Shown one piece after another: positions 11,001-21,454 of a DNA stretch of 64,000 bases. The translations under genes were made by a program, and so were the position numbers. The stretch is taken from contig MEHQ01002350.1 in NCBI GenBank assembly GCA_008828725.1, positions 204,294 to 268,293 of the forward strand. Reading direction: 5' to 3'. This DNA comes from Saccharina japonica. Lineage: Eukaryota; Sar; Phaeophyceae; Laminariales; Laminariaceae. Positions within the stretch are counted from its first letter, which is position 1. Every line of letters begins with the position of its first letter. Under the pieces are notes generated by a model. It saw only the letters and a program-made list of their open reading frames with translations, was not told the DNA's origin and did no database searches.

Positions 11001-12373
11001 AAATACGACGATGACGGTGGTAAGGCGATCGTCTGCGACCCGACCTGCTTGGACGGCGTTTCCGACCCTCTCCATTGCAACTGTGAGTTATGATGTCCGG
11101 CATTACATGGGGTTTACATATCGGTATTGCTCTCTTTGCTTTCGTGTGGCGTGTCTTTGAAAACCGTCGGGCGACTGACTCTGCCTGTGGCGTCATGATG
11201 TCCGTCGTCGTGGTTTGAGTTTGAGTTCCCCGGCCCGTGCTGTTTTCCCTGCTCCCAAACGCCCGAGTGTTGAGTGACAGGTAGGTGTGTGTGCTTCCAA
11301 TCTCTTGACGCATGCCACCCTAGGGGTACACTATGTCCTTTTGAGGGTCATCGTTTGATTGGCTCTACACCTCACCCATTATAAACACTTGAACAAACAA
11401 TGTACGCTTAGCCCTATGAATACTCTCAGGGGTGGATGGGTATACATGGAATAGCGGTGTAAAACATATGTACTGGTATACCTGGTATATTTGTATGCGA
11501 TTTGCAACGGTGCTGGGCAGCTCCCAAGATAGCCCTTTCACTACTGTAAAAAAAAAGGTTACACACACACTAGTTTCAAGTAGTATGTCCCCAAGATAAT
11601 GGTTGCAGTTCTTAACCTTTGAGAGCCCTTCGGATAGCGACCAACTCCATGATGACTTTGTTGGTATCAGCCGTCAACGAGCCGCGTGAGCGCCCGGCAG
11701 CACGGGTAGGCTAATGATGCACCCGTGCCGTACGACTCCTTGCATTCCAACCATTGTAACGCGGGACACCACCTTGTAACGTCCGCCAATCACACAGCAG
11801 TGGCCGCTGCTGTAGTCGTAAATTTACATGGACGAGTTTTCCTTCTGAAGCCTGAAGAGGGTTAACAGGTTAAGAGCCCCGTCAGTGAGATACGTTTTGC
11901 CAAAACCTGCTATGCCCCGAACGTAGCACGGGTCCGGTTTGTGCCCCGTGTGTGCTTTTCACAAGCTGAGTATTGTGAACCGTGGGGCGTTGAAGTTACA
12001 AGGTGCATTGTGCTTGCCAGCAGTTCTCCTGAATACAACATACCAGGTACATGATGTATGATAGTTAACGTAGGTGTGTAGAATCCAGCGACTGCCACAG
12101 AAATGCGTACCAGGTACCTTTTAGGGATAGGAACCGTGAAGCATTCAGCCATGCAGCTCCGTGGCGCCAATAAGTAGACCGTGAGCCGCCCCGTTTAAAC
12201 AAGTGGGCTTGATTCTTGCCTAAAAACCAATTCATCATCAATCAAGGAGAATATTCGTCGCCTAGCCACCTAAACCGTGCTCGTTTTTCGCCCATGACTT
12301 CGTTTTGCTGCGCGGACGACTCTTCTTGCCAGACTTCGGCCTGGGCCAGATCTGCCGCGGCACCGGGGAATGA
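7485..12373 (+). CDS. Modular cysteine-rich, Pro/Thr/Ser-linker protein (whole gene model)
   Basis: Joins exons 7485-8039, 9311-9958, 10375-11082 and 12333-12373; the last ends in TGA. Every internal junction is phase 1: donor AAC T|GTGAGT, acceptor CAG|AC TT, giving Cys-Tyr-Phe-Gly at each join. The product is a repeat of [FGLGQICRGCGEC...C..CP]-[PTS-rich linker]-[acidic stretch]-[FDCS.CEDLTDAQ.EALA.Y...VCDPTCLDGVSDP.HCNC]. The regular Cys spacing suggests disulphide-bonded extracellular modules held apart by O-glycosylation-prone linkers. No family recognised; a cell-wall or surface role is inference. The signal-peptide exon at 927-1214 is the likely but unproven 5' end. Confidence 0.65.
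8040..9310 (+). other. Intron of the Cys-rich gene
   Basis: Phase-1 intron, 1,271 bp. It contains a poly-G run (8569-8580), the start of a high-copy interspersed repeat (8580-8660) and the long repeat 8624-9056 that is nearly identical to 22143-22579. A further G-run lies at 9090-9102. No coding signal on either strand. Confidence 0.65.
8624..9056. repeat. Long interspersed repeat, copy 1 (pair with 22143-22579)
   Basis: About 433 bp, near-identical by eye to 22143-22579. Shared sequence runs from CTCGCATCCCTACAATGCCG through CTTGCATATGGACGACAGCT and CCACTTCCGGAGACAGCAAT to an internal A-run (8977-8990) and CGTCGTTGCCAACCGACG. Differences are scattered single bases and A-run length, which implies recent spread. 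No ORF, no terminal repeats seen; class unknown. Confidence 0.75.
9311..9958 (+). CDS. Cys-rich gene exon: complete cassette 1
   Basis: Acceptor TTGGGCAG, donor GTGAGT at 9959; phase 1 on both sides, 216 codons' worth. It opens FGLGQICRGCGECSTCEPCP with six cysteines. A linker of about 105 residues follows, built of degenerate units such as GTPSPTSVSAPTRD, then an Asp-rich stretch, then FDCSPCEDLTDAQVEAL and VCDPTCLDG ... HCNC. The linker units repeat at DNA level (9490-9570 holds two near-identical 45-bp copies), so its length is probably variable. Confidence 0.75.
10375..11082 (+). CDS. Cys-rich gene exon: complete cassette 2
   Basis: Acceptor TTCGGCAG, donor GTGAGT at 11083; phase 1 on both sides. 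Same architecture as the previous exon: FGLGQICRGCGECSSCEACP, a longer Pro/Thr/Ser linker with STEDD-type acidic clusters, then FDCSACDDLTDAQIEALAKY and VCDPTCLDG ... HCNC. If the donor were not used, translation would add Cys-Glu-Leu and stop at 11091-11093, giving a shorter isoform. Confidence 0.75.
12333..12373 (+). CDS. Cys-rich gene terminal exon (truncated cassette)
   Basis: Acceptor TCTTGCCAG then AC TTC GGC CTG GGC CAG, encoding FGLGQICRGTGE and TGA (12371-12373). It matches the opening of the two full cassettes, with the third Cys replaced by Thr, and then stops. It fits the phase-1 donor at 11083 exactly and gives the gene a tidy end. It could instead be a relic cassette beginning. 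Confidence 0.6.
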
Positions 12374-12693
12374 TTGTCCAAGCCTCTCTCTAGCAACCAG
12401 GGGGGACCATCAATAAGGCACCGTGCTTTTGAGGGCCCGTTAGTCTAGGCTCTCGTTAAGGTCTTGATATGCCAAGTTTAGTGTTCGGGGCGGTCAGGCC
12501 AGTCAAGGTGTCAACAAACGGCCATAATATCCTGCTGATGTAGCATGTTTTCTTGCACAGCTCTGTCCTTGAACGGATGGCGGGACGGACCCTGAACGGC
12601 AACGGTCGCTTCGCACCAAGTAAAAGTGGTATATAGCGCGAAGGGGTGCCATAGCCGTACACTCGCTCGTTGCTTGGGTATATACTACTGATG

Positions 12694-13063
12694 TAGTGTT
12701 GGCTATCGTATAGAAAATTCCGATATTGCGAGCTTTCGATATATCATATCGACTTCCGATATGACGTATTAAAAAAAAAGGATATATCACATCGAAATAA
12801 ATGGTATATCGTATCGAAAAAATGAGATTTTGTATCAAAAGTTCGATATAACAAAATATCGAACTTATGTACAACATATCAAATTTTCATACATCGTATC
12901 GAACGTGTTTTGTCCCCCATCCCCTGGTATCTCCGTGCTTTTTTTGCTGACGACACGGGACGAATGCATCGGTGTATCAACTATCGAAATAGTATCGATA
13001 ATATTTGTTTTCTGTTGCCGGTATCGTACCGAAAGCGATTTGTTCTTTCGATATCCAACACTA
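12694..13063. mobile_element. Short hAT-like element rich in TATCGATA-type repeats
   Basis: Ends TAGTGTTGGCTATCG (12694) and, inverted, TAGTGTTGGATATCG (ending 13063) match hAT-type termini and resemble those of the 3329-4548 element. The 370-bp interior consists largely of short TATCGTATCGAAA / GATATATCATATCG words in both orientations. The flanking 8-mers do not match, so the insertion is old or the ends are imperfectly placed. Confidence 0.6.
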
Positions 13064-13125
13064 GTATTTGCAAGAATAGTAGGCACTCCTCCGGTGCTCA
13101 CATACATACATGGAGAAATTTTGTT

Positions 13126-13222
13126 TTAACCCATTTAGCACTGCAGTCCCGTTTTGGGGACAAACCACTCTAATTCTAAGTAATTTGTCCCCAAAACGGG
13201 ACTGCAGTTTTAAAAGGGTTAA
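13126..13222. mobile_element. piggyBac-like hairpin MITE
   Basis: TTAA at both ends (13126-13129, 13219-13222) and a near-perfect palindrome: CCCATTTAGCACTGCAGTCC on the left against CCCTTTTAAAACTGCAGTCC (inverted) on the right. CGTTTTGGGGACAAA flanks a short loop on both sides. TTAA targets and CCC-TTT-type termini are typical of piggyBac elements. Related, more decayed copies lie at 4343-4430, 23584-23681, about 26542-26628, 33905-33960, 38225-38290 and 53372-53465. Confidence 0.7.
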
Positions 13223-14573
13223 CTCTCTCAGCCGGGTAGCACATTGTGGCGAAAAAAGGCGAGACGCGTTCGCACCTGGGAGGGGGAGATTTTTGTTTTG
13301 GTAAGAATGGCTATTGGCCACCAATTTTGTCCGAATAGTACCAAACTGTGCGACGTACCAATAGTTTCGATAAGGAAGTGTGTATGTAAAATACCAAGGT
13401 ATCTTAACTGCCACGGGTATGATATGTACCAGGAATATGTTTTCCCCGTCGGATTTGTTTCTCGTTGTCGGTAATATTCTGTGTGAATTGCTTTGTTTGT
13501 TGTAGATATCTATGCTATTTTTGCTTGATAAGCTGTTTCATCGTCTTGTGTATCCGCTCGTCCTGTATGGCCACGTACCGGTCGGCGGGATTGGTTCGCA
13601 AACAGTAGTAGTACCCCCGCGGTAATTGAGTCACAATGCGACTTTAGGAGGGTCCGTTAGGGCCCAAAAATTGGGGCACGGGAGGGCTAAGGGAACCAAC
13701 CACAACCACGGCAGTGGGGGTTACGTCTTGAACCACCCTTCAAGAAGTACCTTCACAAGTGACCGGGGCTAGTGCATGAAAAGGGCGCTTGCGGCTGGGG
13801 GTGGTTATGGGCTCGGGGGGGGGGGGGCTAGGCTAGGGAGCCATCGGGTTTTGAGGGTCATTTTTATGGCTTTTCGGTGAGGGCGGCGTCGAGTTTAAGG
13901 GACCATCTCCGAGGGTGTTGGGCTACAAAGGGAGCCGTCTGTTTTTGCTGTTTACTAATAATGTTTTGTTCCGGATAAAGTATAGCTCATCGTGTAAAAT
14001 GTGTACCAAATATGAATGTGATGACTTCCTTAGTCAATTGCTTTGAGGATAGTATACAACTTAACATTCCTGGTCTATTGCCGGATCGGAGTGTAATAAC
14101 GTTGTTTGTACGTAATAGATAGGTTTCGAGAATAATGATCCACAAAAATTCGGTTGGTGTCGACGGTAAAGAAAACTATCACTCTTCCATCCTTCTTATT
14201 ATTCCATACATTTGACGCGGGAATGCCTTCCACGTCTATCTGGAAATTGTTGGAGACCCCGAGGTACTGCAACGAAAGCAGGACGAGTAGGGGGGGGAGT
14301 ATGGTGCCATTTGTTTTCACTGCTGCGGGTAGGCCGCTCCGAGGAGTGATTAGCTGTACTTTTCAACTCCTCCCGCTAGGACGCGTGCTACAATATCACG
14401 AAGCCTACACCAATACCACAAATAACACATAGAAGAAAAATTCTACGCAGCTCGCAAAGTTGAGTATCTACTATTCAATCGGTTGAACTCACAGCTGACG
14501 TATTTATAATAATTTTATTTAATAGAGGTAGCACTTTTTGGATGAAATGGTTTCTGAATGATATAGCTCCTTA

Positions 14574-14769
14574 GGGCCCGTTTTAACGAAGAAAAAAAAA
14601 TCAATTTGGAAAGAAAAAAAAAACAAACCCGCTTTTCATCGGTTAACACGCGCACCAGCACCAAAGATTAGGATCTTGGGGGGTGCTGGTGCGTGTGTTG
14701 ACCAATGAAAAGCGGATTTGATTTTTTTTCTCCAAATTGATTGTTTTCTTTCTTCGTTAAAACGGGCCC
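14574..14769. mobile_element. Hairpin MITE with TTA target duplication (PIF/Harbinger-like)
   Basis: The left end GGGCCCGTTTTAACGAAGAA and the inverse at the right end (TTCTTCGTTAAAACGGGCCC, ending 14769) are part of long imperfect inverted repeats. These include AATCAATTTGGA, GCTTTTCAT and CACCAGCACC arms around a short loop. TTA flanks both sides (14571-14573, 14770-14772), the target duplication size of PIF/Harbinger elements. No ORF. Confidence 0.7.
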
Positions 14770-17700
14770 TTAACCCAAACTCGTTCGACTTTCATTCTTG
14801 TGTTGCTATAATTCTCATATTAATACGAGTAGTATACTCAGGCCATGGGATTGTTCATCGGGCCACACTCCCCCCCCCCCCCCCCCCCCCCCCTCCAAAA
14901 ACATTTTTTGAGTGAGGTGTAGAGCTCCTCAAGTAATAAGCCACCACCCTTATAAGGCAACAACAAGGTGCACCTCTACCGTAGCATGAATCGTAGGGCA
15001 CTACACTAAGGCGAGTGGTGTCAGTGGCTCTGTAACACCTCACTCGAAATTGGGCTTAAAAACAACAATTTGACGCGGCAGCGTGCTATACAACAAACAG
15101 CCTCATGGTACAGATTTCGCGAATCTAGAGAACCTCAAGACTTGATACTGTAGTCGTATTACAAAAAAGTGTGCTATTGATAGTTGTAGTGGTAACTCGG
15201 CCGAGTGACTCTGAGCAGTTTAAATTGTTTAACTAGTGGGACCTAAAAGTGGCCCCCTTACCGCACCCAGCTTCTTGGTCGGTCTAGTCGTAAGAACCGT
15301 CCAGTGGACGAGTGGAGCGCGCCGCAGTAGGGGCAGTTCTACGAACAAACCGTTATACTGGGGAAACGTGTACAACCATCAGGCTGCGACCATACATAGT
15401 ACATATGGTCCGTGCAGTACACTGTTTTCGACTAATAACTTTCGTAATGCGACGAATTGCAAGACAAGCTGACCACAGTCGTGATCACCAGGGCTGAGCG
15501 AACAAATATGGTTTTCGCAGGCAATTTTATCGGCCGCTCTAATGTCAAGTAAGTTCCAGGTTGTCGAGGGCATAATCATAGCCAAATCAGCTATTTTGAA
15601 CATATATGTTCCTGGACCCAGTCTACCCAGCGACCCACAAGTGCATGGAACCGCTGAACGAACAACGCGACGCCGCCAGGGAAAAAATGTCGACCGTCGG
15701 GTAGCAGGTATTTGACCATTATACTTGTAACAGTGGGTATTTCATTGCGCCGGGCAAATCAGTAAAACTATAACGGCGTCGATGTCCAGTAAGTAAGACC
15801 AAATCCAGGGCAGCGCGATCAATGGGGAAACGCGTTCAATGCACGCATGCTCGCCGGCTTTCATGTTGGTGCCGATCGAAAACAGGTACCCTAGGTGTCA
15901 AGTCGGCTATCAATAATAGCTGTTTTTTCGCTCGGAATCAAAGCAAATCAGCAGCATGACACGGTGAAGAGTGCATACAATGAAAAAAGAGGTCCGCCCA
16001 AAAAACGTACCAGGTGCCATTCAAGCGGTGGCCGTAACGTCGTGTTTCTGAATCAGCAGCTGCGTCCGGCCGAGCCAAAACACTACATACAGCCGTTCAA
16101 GATATCTATGTAGACTATGCCGCAAAACAAAAACGTAAAATCGGCGTTCCATCATGATGATCGATGCTTAACGCTGACGCATGCATGCGCGCGCAGCGGC
16201 CACGATGCAACCACCTATGATACGACGACAATAAACCCGCCGTCAAAGAGCCTCTCCCGCATGAAAAATGCGCAAGAAGTTTGTGATGAGCCCCCCCTAT
16301 CCTATCCTAGCCTATACTATACTATCCTGTCCGAGGCGCAAATAAAATGCCGTTGCAAACATCACACATGATCGGGTACATACAGTTTCCTTCTTGGCAG
16401 CCTATCGATGATCACTTCCCAGCCTACGCCACGGCATGGCACACATGTCCTGTCCTGCGCTATCGGGGACGCACCGAAAGCTGCATGTAGGAGTAGGCGC
16501 GCGCCTTCCCCTTAATAATGAACCAATATACCTGCCGCAAACCTGCCCTGCCCCCTCGATGGTACACCCATCTATGCTACGCTATCGCTGCCCAAATATG
16601 ATATTTCGGGCTGATGTAAGAGGAATCAGAGCCCACGATAGGCCCAAAAACCAAGGTGGTTTTGATTACTACTGTAAGTTCCCCCGTATCAGGAGACTGG
16701 TACTTTTTTGGTTCTCGTCACGTTCTTTGTTTGGCGTTAACATGCTATTTTTAGTGTAGGGGCGGTGAACCGTACGGTCAAACCGCGGTCTCCTGTATGC
16801 GTACGACGTACCGTAGCATGTTTGCTCTTGCCCATGCTCAAATGTCAGCAGTACTACCGTGTATCCGCATGATACCAGGAAAGTGAGAGCGGGGTGTTGA
16901 GTGCACAACACCCCCCCCAACTAGCCGCTCCGTCTCGAAAGGGGTGCGTGGCCAATGGTAAAATGACTATGGCAAGCAATAAATGAGTACGCCCCCCCCC
17001 CGCCTCAACTTGCCGACTATATGGTCACACCCCAACTTGCCGACTGTGTTCGCCGGCCTACTTTTGTATGCACCGGGTAGCGTTTTGTTTAGCAGGATTC
17101 TCTGAGCGCAGGGCCACGGTAGGGTCGGCCGCCTTATTTTCTGAGCTTCCCGCATGAACAGCCAAAATGCTTCACCGGAAACATGACTTCGAAGAGGTTT
17201 GTGCGCGCACCCCGAGCAAGACTTGTGTGCGATGTATGCGCGGTATGCGCTAGTCCAAAAACATATCAGTACTATGGTAAAAGTATCATACTAACCGGTG
17301 GTCGCTCACTTGTGGAGCTCAACCGGTCATAAAAAAAATGCTACAGAAGGCAAAAACTAACCGATACCCCAATAAGGTATACCGTGGTATGAGTCCTGAG
17401 ATGGTCGTCACCGCGGCGCGACGGCTCTCTCCCAACACACCGTCCGCCAGCCAGCACCGCCTTCGCCCGCGCCCATGCTCGGTGCGGTTCGGTTCCGCAA
17501 ACAAAAGAGTGTTGGGACCACTATAAGGAAGGCCACGTAGTTTTACTCAGCTGCCCACACATATACTACGACTGCCATTGTTTCAGCTACTATCAATAGC
17601 ATCATTCATTGTATCTATCCTCCGAGCAGCTCGCGCTAAGGAACAAAATCCCTACCCGATCCATGTATCATGCGTCCTGTTGGTTTTAACAGACCCAAAC

Positions 17701-17779
17701 TAACCACATGTTTGTTTTTTCCGGGGCTCTTCACGGCTCATGCATGACCCGGCCCGCCGCGGGAAGGGGTCATGAAGTT

Positions 17780-17900
17780 GTTGAAACCTCACTGGTCAGG
17801 TCGGGTAGGGCCGGGCCAGGAGCTTTTAGTAGACTCTCACGGGCCGGGCCGGGTCGGATCTCCCTTGCCCGACCCGACCCGACCCGACCTGACCCCGCGA
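17780..17900. repeat. GGGTC/GACCC simple-repeat hairpin
   Basis: A GGGTCGGG/GGGCCGGG arm (17797-17860) faces a (CCGAC)n arm (17867-17900). The same word family in hairpin arrangement recurs at 29050-29230 inside the Dicer gene, so this is a dispersed element rather than an isolated microsatellite. Confidence 0.6.
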
Positions 17901-18489
17901 GATTTGACCGCCACCGTGAACAGACCTGTTTTTTTCGTTGCCCTTGTTTCCAAAGACGCTATAACAACAGGAGAGGGACCGGTATTGTTTCACGCGTCAA
18001 GGCCTCTTTCGGTCTTATGCAGAGCACAACTATGTTTAGTGCATACAGGGGTGGTAGGGCAAGGGGTTCGAACCCCGCGGTTTCCTCCTATCGATCGCAC
18101 ATTTGCTCGTGTCGCATGTCTACCCCCCGCTACGCTTTCAACCAAAAAAGGCATCGCGCAACATGCATGCACACCCCGATACATGTTCTACTCCATGGAA
18201 AGTGGTAGGTAAGCTATAAATAGTAAGATTCGGGCATACGTCCATCAATTTTCAGAAAAATTGTACTACCCCAACCATGTGCCCCACCCCATTTTCCGTC
18301 GTGCCTACGAGTACACTGACGCGTACTATCTGCCCTTTTAAGGGTAGCACCTTATTTTTCTGAAGCTCCTTTCACTTGATTTAGTATAGGAGCGCTCCAT
18401 ACCTCACCCAAAAAAAACGACCTTTTCGCAAAAATGTGCAGGCTTAACCCAATGAACAGCAGTCAAAATCCCATGGGTCAACAGGTGCT

Positions 18490-18735
18490 AACGAAACAAA
18501 GTGTGCAACAATAAGCTATGTGCCTTATTGTGCAACAATAAGCCATGTACATTATTGTGCAAATAAGCCATGTGCTTTATTGCGCAAATAAGGCATGTGC
18601 CTTATGGGTCAAATAAGGCACGCCTTATGATGTGCATAAGGCATGTGCCTTATGGGATAAATAAGCCGTGTGCCTTGTGGGGTAAATAAGCCGTGTGCCT
18701 TACGGGGTAAATAAGCCATGTGCCTTATTGGGCAG
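18490..18735. repeat. Minisatellite, unit about 25-35 bp
   Basis: About nine head-to-tail variants of AATAAGCCATGTGCCTTATT, with GGGGTAAATAAGCCGTGTGC subtypes at the right end. Each unit contains a small ATAAG...CTTAT inverted repeat. Non-coding. Confidence 0.75.
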
Positions 18736-20184
18736 TTCCCCCGCCGAGGAGTATACTAATAGTCAATAATAGGTAGTCAGAAATATTTCGGGCAAAACAA
18801 AGTGGTATAAGGCATGCCCCATATGTACCACGAAGCCAGAAAGTAGTCCGTGATAACCTCTCGGGGACCCCCATGAATAGGCACCACCAAAACGACTACT
18901 AATAATACGTATATTTACCCCATTTCCATCGATTTTTGTGCCTGCTACGTACTCTACCGACACGCCGTGCAAGCGCGTCCGGCCGTTTATATAACCCGTT
19001 CGGGGCTTCAAAAAGGGGGTTTGGGAGAGGGGGACGGGGGGGTTGGGGTTGGTCGAGGTTGGGGGGTCGGTGGCCGGATGGGGGGAGGGGGGGGGCTCGC
19101 TGAAAAAACAACGTCGATTGCAACATCGGTCACAAGCAAAACAGGGTGTACCCAAGATGCTAATGCAAGGGAAAAGACCTCCCGACACGCACACAGCATG
19201 GCGCTATAATTACCGGGGAACCTTCATACCTATAGTGATCAGAACCCACGATGGACGAAAACCCATGCATCCTCCCTGTGTTTACTCGCCGTGTGGCTCT
19301 GAGTTTCCATGTCCCCTCATATTGGTCGCGTTGCTGCGCGCCGCCACCAGACCCATTTACACGACCGCGCTTGCCCTAGGTTTGGTCGTTTTTCCTGAGT
19401 CCCACAGGACAAAGCACATCCGGCGATGAAACGAAAACTATCAACACCAAAGGTCTAGCTCCTTTCGAACCCCCAATCGGCAACAGGCTCAAGGGTGGCT
19501 ATCCATGGCCCCTCCGTCGGGTTTCGTAACGCATTTCCATGTTTGGACACCCCCAAACAAAACAAAAACAAACTAACAGTTCGTGCCCACGATTTCTCCC
19601 AACCAAAAATGAATCAAGCCGCGTGTTCCTGAAGCCGCACCGAAATGTATCTGCGTGCTTCATAAATGGCAAGAACGGTGTCCACTCTAAGTGGTTGCCG
19701 TATACACATTTCTCGTGAAAAAATGCCGAACGATAGCACCAAGCCCAAAAATATGTGCAGTAACTATCCGAACCACGTGCAAAAGCGCGAACCAACCTAA
19801 CAAAAATGTAAATATTTCACGATGGCCAACCGGAGCCCGCAGACTAGAAACCTTGGCTTGGGAACACAACGAAAAATGCCACCCCAGTAAAATGCAAGCA
19901 AAACCCCCGAAACACGCACACGAGAATTCCGAAAACTCCAAGTCCCCGAATCAGAGCGGCGAGCACCCGTCAAGTCCTAAACAAACAAAAACAAAAGTCT
20001 AAATCTGGAATTTAGATATCTGGAGCCCCGAGCACACCTATAAAAAATACAAAGCTCTCGAAAACAAGCCGCGAATTTGACTTCCCCGAAGCCAAGTGGA
20101 CGATGCACACACGGTCGAATAAATACAACCAGGGCGAAAGCAAAACAACCATTGTGTATTCCCGGATGTGCTCCATCCCTGATC

Positions 20185-20510
20185 TCATCATGAAAACCGA
20201 TTGTACTGTAACGTCTTGAATGCGCTGGCATCATGCAAACCCCGGGTCACGATCTTGAATAATGCGCGATCTCCTTTTACGTCATGCGAACCAAATTGAT
20301 GTCCATGTTTCGAATGCGCGCCCCCCTGCTCTCATCATGAAAACCGATTGTTTTGCGCGTCGTGAATGCGCTGATATCATGCAAACCCCCGTGACACGAC
20401 CTTGAATGCGCGCTCCCATGTATGCCATGCAAGCCAGTTGATGTCACGGTTCGAATGCACGCCTTCCTGGTGTCATGAAAGCCGGTTGTTCGCAACGTCT
20501 CGAAAGCGGC
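20185..20510. repeat. Degenerate tandem array downstream of the Dicer stop
   Basis: Repeated blocks TCATGAAAACCGATTGT, TTGAATGCGC and ATGCAAACC occur at irregular 40-60 bp spacing in about six imperfect units. The array lies 65-390 bp past the Dicer stop codon, so it could fall within the 3' UTR. Confidence 0.6.
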
Positions 20511-20574
20511 GGAACCTTGCCGTGATATTGTACAAGGAGGAAAGAGCTGGTCATGCTGGCCTCGCCCCCCTTTT

Positions 20575-21454
20575 CTAGGTATCGGCGGCGCTCTCCACAA
20601 TCATAGGCACAGCGCCAGCATCGTCTGCCGGCGTGGCCAGGTGAGCGGCTTCTTCCGCTTCGCACGCAGCGCGAACAAGAGCTGTCTCGTCGCCGTCGAC
20701 ACCGACGCCACCAACAACACCAGCACCGTCGACTGGGCCGTCGCTGGCTGTGGCATGACCGGCTGCCGTGTCGCCCACGCTCTCGACACCAGCACCGTTT
20801 TCAACAATTATCACATCACCACCACCACCACCACCATCATCACCATCACCCCCACCACCATCAGCCCCACCGGTACCACTACCGACACCGCCGCCACCAC
20901 CACTATCACCCCCACCAACACCACCGCCGCCGCCACCACCATCGCCACCACCTTCACCATCCCCACCATCACCACCACCTCCACCATCACCTTCACCTCC
21001 CCCGCCCCCTCCGTCAAGCCCACCACCCCCACCACCGCCACCACCGCCACCATCACCATCTCCCTCGCCCTCAACTCCAACCCCACCCTCGACTTCAACC
21101 CCGCCCTCAGCTTGAACTCCGCCATCACCACCAACAATACCACCACCGCCGCCACTCCCTCCATCCACCCTATTGTCCTCAGAAGGAGCGTCGGGATCAC
21201 TGACAGTGTCGTCGTCCTCGATAGCGTCGCCCGGAAGGTCACCTGCCCCGGTCGGGTCGGCCTCCATGGCGTCACCCTCCCCGGCGGGGTCGCCTTCCCC
21301 TTCCCCTTCACCGGAGGGAGCGTCGGCGAGGGCTGCCGGAGCGATAAGAGGGGGCAGTCGCGCGGAAGAGCCTCCCTCCAACTCGTCCTCCGCCGGGGGC
21401 GGGTGGTCCTGTAAGTACTGCGCGATCAGAGGCCAGAACACTCGCGACACCGTG
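20575..21454 (-). CDS. DCL: Dicer last exon: RNase IIIb end and Gly/Asp-rich tail
   Basis: The acceptor AAAACCTACAG fits the preceding donor exactly (AA + C gives Asn). TVSRVFWPLIAQYLQDH closes RNase IIIb (compare ETVWQVYYPMMRPLIEKF). About 270 residues follow with Pro/Glu/Gly composition, long Gly-Gly-Gly-Asp runs and a final Ala/Glu-rich stretch, then TAG (20577-20575). A dsRNA-binding domain, common at Dicer C-termini, is not recognisable. Confidence 0.85.

Larger units (their letters stand above)
12374..20574. other. Gene-poor region between the two genes
   Basis: No open frame with conserved motifs, believable splice sites or coding composition on either strand. Content: small transposons (12694-13063, 13126-13222, 14574-14769), G and C homopolymers (13817-13828, 14871-14893), GGGTC/GACCC hairpin repeats (17780-17900), a minisatellite (18490-18735) and a degenerate tandem array (20185-20510). 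GGGGTTCGAACCCC at about 18058 resembles a tRNA T-arm/B-box, but I could not fold the rest into a tRNA. Confidence 0.6.

Noticed and set aside
18040..18085. GGGGTTCGAACCCC as part of a tRNA gene
   Set aside because: T-arm-like stem only; no D-arm, anticodon arm or acceptor stem could be paired around it.
17708..18212. 146- and 166-codon + strand open frames
   Set aside because: Created by GGGTC/GACCC pentamer repeats; no start context or conservation.
20641..21414. Pro/Ser/Thr-rich open frames on the + strand opposite the Dicer tail
   Set aside because: Shadow of the Gly/Asp-rich coding strand; the - strand frame has homology (RNase IIIb end) and fitting splice sites.
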